64,000 nucleotides of DNA from Piper betle (lineage: Eukaryota; Streptophyta; Magnoliopsida; Piperales; Piperaceae), in NCBI GenBank assembly GCA_033002965.1, contig JAURVB010006221.1:143810-207809 (forward strand). Reading direction: 5' to 3'. Each line of letters opens with the position of its first letter. The first letter of the stretch is position 1. This document shows, piece after piece, positions 57,963 through 64,000 of this stretch. The position numbers and the translations under genes are program-made. A model generated the notes under the pieces. It searched no databases. It was not told where the DNA came from and worked only from the letters and a program-made list of their open reading frames with translations.

Positions 57963-58912
57963 TGTTGGGAAATATACACTCCAACGAAAAATAAGCCAAA
58001 AAATATTTCCCTACTCAATGAAATGAATAGGAGACACCCAAGATAAAAATGGATGGAAACTTTCCTCCCAATTTAGAGAAAAGAAAACCAACCTACTCGA
58101 TCAACTTTGATTAAGAAATCTCTTACAATCAAGTATCGAAATAAAATTTGAGAAAACTCTCCTAACCTAAATCAGATCAATAACAAGATCTGAAAGATAC
58201 AATTCTTGAGAAATTGAGAAAAATATCATACACCTCAAATGAAAAAATGGATCAATCTCACACCCTGGATTACGACCCCACTTCAACTTGAGATGATGAA
58301 AAACTTCTCCAAACTCTCCCCTTGTGAGTGAAACCACTCCCCGTTATATGTGGAAAAACTCCACCCAATACATGTAGAAAATTCTACCAAAGTGTGAAAA
58401 ACTTCACCCCAATAAAAGTAGAAACTCTACCCAAATGTGGAAAACTCCACCCAAAAGAGTAACACTACTCCCAATTACAATCCACAGACAAAGGTAGAGA
58501 AAGAAAAGAAATTAACCACTGTTGATCTTGTCGAAGAACCCGAAGTCATATCTTCACCTCACAACAAACAATTTCACTTTCTTCTCCCACATGCACTACC
58601 AATAGTGACCCTGTCTAGATCTGTAATCCCTCAAGTCTCCCCTAAAGGAGAACACTCCATGGAACTTCCCCAAAGGGAAAGCACACCGAACACATACCTC
58701 TAATCACATATTTATAGACTAGAGATATGAATACCACTTGGAAATGAAGAGCCAACTCCAAACACTACTTCTTGAGCATTGGAATCCTCACTAATGAGTC
58801 TCTTCACGTATTCCACAAATTCTCATCGAATTCGTCGTACCTCTTGGTTTATCTTCATGTCTTCACGACTTTCAATGTGACTGAACGCTTTCTCATGGGA
58901 GGGAATATCTCA
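57963..58912 (-). repeat. 3' LTR of the captured-gene element
   Basis: 950 bases, near-identical to 61725-62675. Contains repeated GAAAAACT(C/T)CACCC-type words and a TATTTATAG element near 58709. Confidence 0.85.
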
Positions 58913-58916
58913 ACAA

Positions 58917-58929
58917 TTCTCCCCTTCCC
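58917..58929 (-). other. Polypurine tract
   Basis: Minus strand GGGAAGGGGAGAA, four bases before the 3' LTR: the plus-strand primer of an LTR retrotransposon and the proof of orientation together with the PBS. Confidence 0.75.
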
Positions 58930-59101
58930 GAGCATGAGAAACACCTTGGAAAAATTTCCACACATGTGCATCCTTGCTTCCATCAATCACAACACAACCC
59001 ATCGATAACCAATGCGCATACAAGCATACTCAAGTCAGCTCGATTACGGGTCTTTGACCCACCTGCCTGAAAATGCTACACCTCATTAGCATCAATCGGC
59101 C

Positions 59102-59509
59102 TTACCACTTTCTTGAATGTGACTCGTCATGCCTCTTCGACACAATTCCCTTTATGGATTTTCTCAATAAGCAACTGTCTACCCTCTGGCTCGAACAGTG
59201 CACCCACATGGGAGAAAACCCAAAACTGAGGTTGGAATACGCACCATAGGAACAATTCATCAAACATTGCTCCGCACACTCTCCCGTACTCACATTCAGC
59301 TTGGAGATGGGAAGATCCAACAACTTGATCAGCCCCAAGCTCCTGAACTTGTCCCCCTCACCGCATTCGGCATCGCTACACTTCTCCATCCTAGTCAGCT
59401 GGGTGCCAAGCAAGCACTTGCACTCAGACAACCCATTACAACCGCAGTGAGAGAAGAAGTGATAGGGGATCCGAGGTCTGTTCCACACCAGGTCCCAAAC
59501 CACCGTCAC
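59102..59509 (-). pseudogene. Captured fragment of an S-domain (G-lectin) receptor-like kinase ectodomain
   Basis: An open frame of 135 residues. CNGLSECKCLLG resembles the EGF-like/S-locus glycoprotein Cys cluster. GDKFRSLGLIKLLDLP then TGECAEQCLMNCSYGAY is the start of a PAN/apple domain with its Cys spacing. In the full receptor these lie between the lectin domain and the membrane helix and take part in recognition and dimerisation. Lectin, membrane and kinase parts are all absent. The frame lies in the same sense as the host element, downstream of the PPR fragment. It may be transcribed, but there is no sign that it makes a working protein. Confidence 0.7.
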
Positions 59510-59519
59510 TGGTAGCCAT

Positions 59520-60087
59520 GTCCGTTGCTCCAGTATGCCGGACCTGTTGAGCTAGAACCTTCATATCAAGGAAGAGTTGGAGACCGATATGGTGAGCACC
59601 ATCATTCTCGACCATACCACTTGTCAACTACCACATGAGGAGGGAAATATTTTAACGCATCTCCCCTAACGACTCATGTGCAATGTTCTCTATCTCCCCT
59701 GATTAGGACTTCTAGCACATCTCCCATACTCGTATAAAAGAAACACTTATGCTAGCATAGCCTAAAGGTCATCTCGACAACATATACGAGTAGGTCTCGA
59801 TCATGATCATGGAGTACATCGCCCCCGTTGAGTGCATCATCCTCAACGTCCTCTACGCGACCATCGACTTCACCATCTGCAAGTCAATCCGGATGTCATA
59901 GGAGGTCGACCGCTCCCACGACCAAACACTCTCCATCAAAGAAGACAAGAGCAAGACGGGACTCCATCACCTGAGTCGCCGACATCAAGACAGCGAGCTC
60001 CGTCCTTGTGGTGATGCTCAACAAGCCATTGTTCAGCTACACCTTCGCAGATCTCCCCTCGGCAACCTTCCTCTTCAATCGAGAAGC
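59520..60087. other. Interior of the LTR element between the two gene fragments
   Basis: No protein family recognised on either strand. Moderately GC-rich; small frames such as VMESRLALVFFDGE on the minus strand match nothing I know. Confidence 0.4.
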
Positions 60088-60516
60088 TCACTCTTGCCGA
60101 AGGCCACACTTGACAAGGCGGACATGCACTTGCCGGCCATTTGTCAAGCTAGAAGAAGTAGCTATCCCAGTGAGAACAATAGCAAAAGTGAAATGATCAG
60201 GTCTCACACCTGCATACACCATCCTGAACCAAAAGCCCCAAACTTTGGAGTAGGAAAACTGTAAATACCCGGCAATCACAGCATTCCGTGACACCGTATC
60301 CCTCACTGAGCATTTGCAGAAGAACACCTCTGCATCGAAAACCTTCCTATATCTGATCAAAGCTGTGACGAACGCATTCATCAGAAACACGTTTGACTCG
60401 AACCCGAGCTTCACGACCAGCACAAGCACCTGGTACGCACCGCTCGCATCCTCCAACCATCGCAGCCCTGCCAGTTGTTGTTTCCGGCTGTTGCAGCCGC
60501 GCTGGCTGCGGCACAA
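60088..60516 (-). pseudogene. Captured fragment of a PPR protein
   Basis: An open frame of 142 residues. GFESNVFLMNAFVTAL, VFDAEVFFCKCSVRDTVS, NAVIAGYLQF, AGVRPDHFTFAIVLTGIA and NGRQVHVRLVKCGL are consecutive pieces of P/L/S-type pentatricopeptide repeats. Full proteins of this class go to plastids or mitochondria and bind RNA for editing or processing. Here about three repeats remain, without transit peptide or the E/DYW end. The expected SWNAVIAGY has become SRNAVIAGY. Sense with the element. The first 20 or so residues do not look like PPR and belong to the adjoining DNA. Confidence 0.75.
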
Positions 60517-60539
60517 ACACCTTGGCCGCCAACAGCAAC

Positions 60540-61650
60540 TAAGACGAGTTGGTTTGCCACCTTAGCACCACCGACTTTGGCCTGCCAGCAGCAGCAACAT
60601 AACTGGGCCGCCGTCGCGGACCCGCATGTCTGCCCATCACGGCCTTGCTAGGTTGCCCGTCGCGACTCCGCCTGATCGCTGTCGCGTTTGCAGCAGCAGA
60701 CCACCGGCCGCTGGCTCCCCTTGGCCGCCGTAGCACCGGCCAATCACTGGACGTCGGTCTGCAGCAACAGGATCTCCGACCGCCAAGTTGCGCTTGCAAA
60801 TCGCCTAGCCGCCCGTCGCAGCTACGCCTGGCCACCATCGCAGGCTAGTCCGCTTGAATGTGGCCCCCCAGCCACCCTGGCCACAGGCGCCTGCACCGCC
60901 TCCTTCGCCGGTCGCGACCCCCGGCCTAGCGGCCTCCCTGCCGCCCGGCCTCGCTGGTCGCCGGCCACCCGCCTGTCATGGACTGGGCTGCTTCCAGGTG
61001 GCCCCCGGGCTTCTCCGCCGGCCGCCCCTCAGGCTTTTGGCAGCCAGCCAATGGCTCCTCTCTTAGCCGCCGGCCCCAGATCTTGGCCAATGGCTGCAGG
61101 CTGCAGCTCCAGCTCTGCTGGTCACTGACTGCTAGCACCAGATCCAGAAACAAATGGGTCGCCTTCACGGCTCCTCTCTGGCCTCCGGTCGAGCGCAAGG
61201 TTTGTCGCCAGCTGTGGCCCGCCGGCAGTGGATTGCCAGCCTCTCACTGTCGGCTGCGGCTGCCGCCCGCTGGTTCCACCTCTCGGCTACCGGCTCCGGC
61301 TCCGCTCTCAGTCGCTGATCGCCACTCCTTCGTGCATTTGTTGCTGCAAACACTGGAACACAGCTACCACTTGACTGCTACGACTTCGACTGGTCACCCA
61401 TTGCGGCTCCTCTGCTGGCTGCCGCCGTCTTGGGCTCCAGTTGCAGATCTAAATTGGGTCGCATGTCACAGCCCAGACGGCTGCGGGATTGGGCCGCATG
61501 GTCACGGCCCGCAGCCTCCATGGCTGCAGGAGCACATGGACTGCCATTGCAGGCCCCGGGTTCCCGGCTCCGCTCCTCCCTGCTGGCCGGATGCCAGCTG
61601 CAGCCAGCTTGTTGCAAGTCACCGCTTCAGCGACCACCATAACATGAACC
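60540..61650. other. GC-rich low-complexity part of the LTR element
   Basis: About 1.1 kb rich in GGCTGC, CTGGC and CCGGC words, with long frames in several directions (the longest, 60978-61664 plus, runs against the element). No domain recognised. It could be a third captured piece or degenerate leader DNA. Confidence 0.4.
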
Positions 61651-61710
61651 TCCACAGGTCATGAAACCATAGCTCCACAAACCAAAGCATGATCCAAAAT
61701 ATGAACCAAA

Positions 61711-61721
61711 GCTCTGATACC
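61711..61721 (-). other. Primer binding site of the LTR element
   Basis: Minus strand GGTATCAGAGC, three bases after the 5' LTR end CCCAACA; fits initiator Met tRNA. Confidence 0.75.
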
Positions 61722-61724
61722 GCT

Positions 61725-62675
61725 TGTTGGGAAATATACACTCCAACGAAAAACAAGCCAAAAAATATTTCCCCTACTCGATGAAATGAATAGGAGACAC
61801 CCAAGATAAAAATGGATGGAAACTTTCCTCCCAATTTAGAGAAAAAAAAACCAACCTACTCGATCAACTTTGATTAAGAAATCTCTTACAATCAAGTATC
61901 GAAATAAAATTTGAGAAAACTCTCCTAACCTAAATCAGATCAATAACAAGATCTGAAAGATACAATTCTTGAGAAATTGAGAAAAATATCATACACCTCA
62001 AATGAAAAAATGGATCAATCTCACACCCTGGATTACGACCCCACTTCAACTTGAGATGATGAAAAACTTCTCCAAACTCTCCCCTTGTGAGTGAAACCAC
62101 TCCCCGTTATATGTGGAAAAACTCCACCCAATACATGTAGAAAATTCTACCAAAGTGTGAAAAACTTCACCCCAATAAAAGTAGAAACTCTACCAAAATG
62201 TAGAAAACTCCACCCAAAAGAGTAACACTACTCCCAATTACAATCCACAGACAAAGGTAGAGAAAGAAAAGAAATTAACCACTGTTGATCTTGTCGAAGA
62301 ACCCGAAGTCATATCTTCACCTCACAACAAACAATTTCACTTTCTTCTCCCACATGCACTACCAATAGTGACCCTGTCTAGATCTGTAATCCCTCAAGTC
62401 TCCCCTAAAGGAGAACACTCCATGGAACTTCCCCAAAGGGAAAGCACACCGAACACATACCTCTAATCACATATTTATAGACTAGAGATATGAATACCAC
62501 TTAGAAATGAAGAGCCAACTCCAAACACTACTTCTTGAGCATTGGAATCCTCACTAATGAGTCTCTTCACGTATTCCACAAATTCTCATCGAATTCGTCG
62601 TACCTCTTGGTTTATCTTCATGTCTTCACGACTTTCAATGTGACTGAACGCTTTCTCATGAGAGGGAACATCTCA
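61725..62675 (-). repeat. 5' LTR of the captured-gene element
   Basis: 951 bases. Eight substitutions and one indel against the other LTR, so the insertion is recent. Minus-strand promoter elements were not pinned down. Confidence 0.85.
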
Positions 62676-62680
62676 ACAAC

Positions 62681-64000
62681 TATTGTGAACAACTTTTTGC
62701 ACTGATGCCCCGACACATATTCCTCGTCACATTTAAAGCATAATCCTGCCTCTTTTCACCGTGAATTTCCTTCCATTGGCCATTGCTCTCTTCACCGCAT
62801 ATCCTTTTCTCCTATTGTTTGACGTATCTCCCTTGTTTTGGCCAGCCCCACTCTCCCTGTTGTTATTCCCGATTTGCTTTCAATGCTCCATCTGGCTGGC
62901 TTCGAATATGCTTGGAAACGAGTACCAAGATCTCCTCCGAGTTGGAAATGCCTAGCCAAACCTTGTGCATCTTAAGAGCGTTTCTGGTTTTTTTCCCTGA
63001 TCTCCATTCGCAGGTGAGGGTTTAAACCACAAATATAACTACTCATTTTCTGCTTTTCCGTCATATATCCTGCCCTTGTGATCAACCTATTGAATTTGGT
63101 TGTTTATTACTTGACTGATGAATCCTGCATTTAACTAGTAAGATCTCAATAAAAATTTGGTTACTCAGACGGACCAAATTGCAGATTCATGGCTTCTTTT
63201 AGTTTTTTCCATGTAGGGATACCTTGATCTTCTTGAAGCATGTCGAACCAAATTTGACGTCCTCTTCCAGATAAAAACTAACAAGTTCCACCCTCATATG
63301 ATCTTTGATTCTGTGCAATCTAAAGAATTTTTCTGCCCTGCTGAACCAGGGAATGGGATCTTTAGTGCCATCGTAACTAGGAAAACTGATCTTGTATCCT
63401 TTCAAGCAATCTTCCTCTGAATTCCTCTTATGTAACCCTCATTAGCACTTTCGCGAACACCTTCCCTATCTGTTCTATCCCACTTTCTTTGTTGCCTTCC
63501 TTTCTGTGATAGTTGGTGTTTCTTCAGAGGAGTTCAGATCATCATTTTCCTGCAATTGATCGTTTGCAGAAATCCCAAAATGTGGTGGTAAACTCAAATC
63601 ACATTCTCAATATTTGCTCTATTAACTTCACTTCTAGATTGCAGTCACAATTCAACTTTGCAGACATATTATTAAAGGCATATAACAATTGATCTTGAGC
63701 TTTCCTGATTCCGCCATTACTGCTTCTCTGGTTGACGAAACTCCAATCTCTCTCGCCTTGCTCTGATACCATTCTGGAATGCTCTTCTCCAGCAGGGATA
63801 TTGACTGTATTGCTTCTAAAACAATTTTTTTATCGAACAACAACATCATCTCAATTGCAGTTTACTTATAACGTGGAAAGACTTTGGTTGCTTCATAAAA
63901 ATAAATAAATCCATGACCAGAACAGAAATATAGGGTAGTTTTCATAATTTGACTAAAAAAACTGATGATTAATGCTGTAACTTGAAGAAAACAAGAACAA
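62681..64000 (-). mobile_element. Second gypsy fragment, gag/PBS/LTR part, running out of the window
   Basis: Almost identical to 47432-48750: about ten differences in 1.3 kb by eye. Contains the same gag frame (MKGYKISFPSYDGTKDP, 63405-63199) and the same PBS (about 63760-63771). The identity still holds at the last base, so the true end lies outside the window. Confidence 0.85.

Larger units (their letters stand above)
57963..62675 (-). mobile_element. Young non-autonomous Copia-like LTR retrotransposon carrying host gene fragments
   Basis: Two LTRs (57963-58912 and 61725-62675) differ by eight substitutions and one indel by my count. Target duplication ACAAC lies at 57958-57962 and 62676-62680. 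Read on the minus strand, the LTR starts TGAGAT and ends CCCAACA, the PBS (GGTATCAGAGC, 61721-61711) follows the right LTR, and a purine-rich PPT (58929-58917) precedes the left LTR. The 2.8 kb interior has no gag, protease, integrase, RT or RNase H. It holds a GC-rich block, a PPR fragment and an S-domain receptor-kinase fragment, both sense with the element. Copia-like is inferred from LTR ends and PBS only. Movement would need proteins from a related full element. Confidence 0.85.

Noticed and set aside
60688..61664. Plus-strand frames of 146 and 228 residues in the LTR element
   Set aside because: Antisense to the element, GC-rich, no domain; minus frames in the same place are equally open.

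Overview
This window is nuclear DNA of a flowering plant. Genes with introns sit far apart in AT-rich DNA that is crowded with plant retrotransposons (L1-type LINE, Ty3/gypsy, Copia-like), a hAT relic, a CACTA-type MITE and many (TA)n tracts. Nothing seen fixes the species. The (TA)n-delimited GC-rich modules recall the Micron elements of rice, so a monocot is possible, but that is inference.

1-8.3 kb: the 3' part of a CID-domain RNA-processing gene (CHERP-like) with a one-base frame problem; a small secreted CLE/IDA-type peptide gene; a decayed F-box/kelch-like fragment; a run of (TA)n-delimited modules (4.8-5.85 kb) with strong hairpins; a GC-rich block followed by a degenerate tandem of TTGACTCG/CGAGTCAA hairpins; and an intact minus-strand gene for a small single-pass membrane protein (7667-8263).

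8.3-46.5 kb: a locus of small secreted glycine-rich protein (GRP) genes enlarged by segmental duplication. GRP1 (13395-14041) is intact. Its 2 kb upstream region exists a second time without a gene (10088-12260). A second GRP type lies in a larger unit present about three times (about 20.1-29.5, 30.9-34.6 and 34.75-46.5 kb). Two units keep a gene copy (21169-21877 and 32429-32981), both with the same signal-peptide frameshift. The third keeps only the promoter side. An L1-type LINE was copied along with two of the units. The third unit is split by a solo LTR that carries another solo LTR of the same family inside it. Both insertions have 5-bp target duplications, and the sister copy supplies the empty site.

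46.5-57.5 kb: a Ty3/gypsy fragment (RT start, protease, gag, PBS; minus strand), a RAV-type AP2/B3 pseudogene, a CACTA-type MITE, a broken GRP exon, a third GRP gene (GRP3, 53188-53795) whose Cys-rich tail has dropped out of frame, and a hAT relic with TIRs, an 8-bp target duplication and a transposase dimerisation domain.

57.5-64 kb: a second copy of the gypsy fragment, split by a young 4.7 kb LTR retrotransposon (57963-62675). That element shows no gag or pol. It carries sense-strand fragments of two host gene families, a PPR protein and an S-domain receptor kinase ectodomain. This host-gene capture, the GRP intron that contains an inverted copy of the gene's own 3' end, and the conserved island inside the old LTRs are the observations most worth following.
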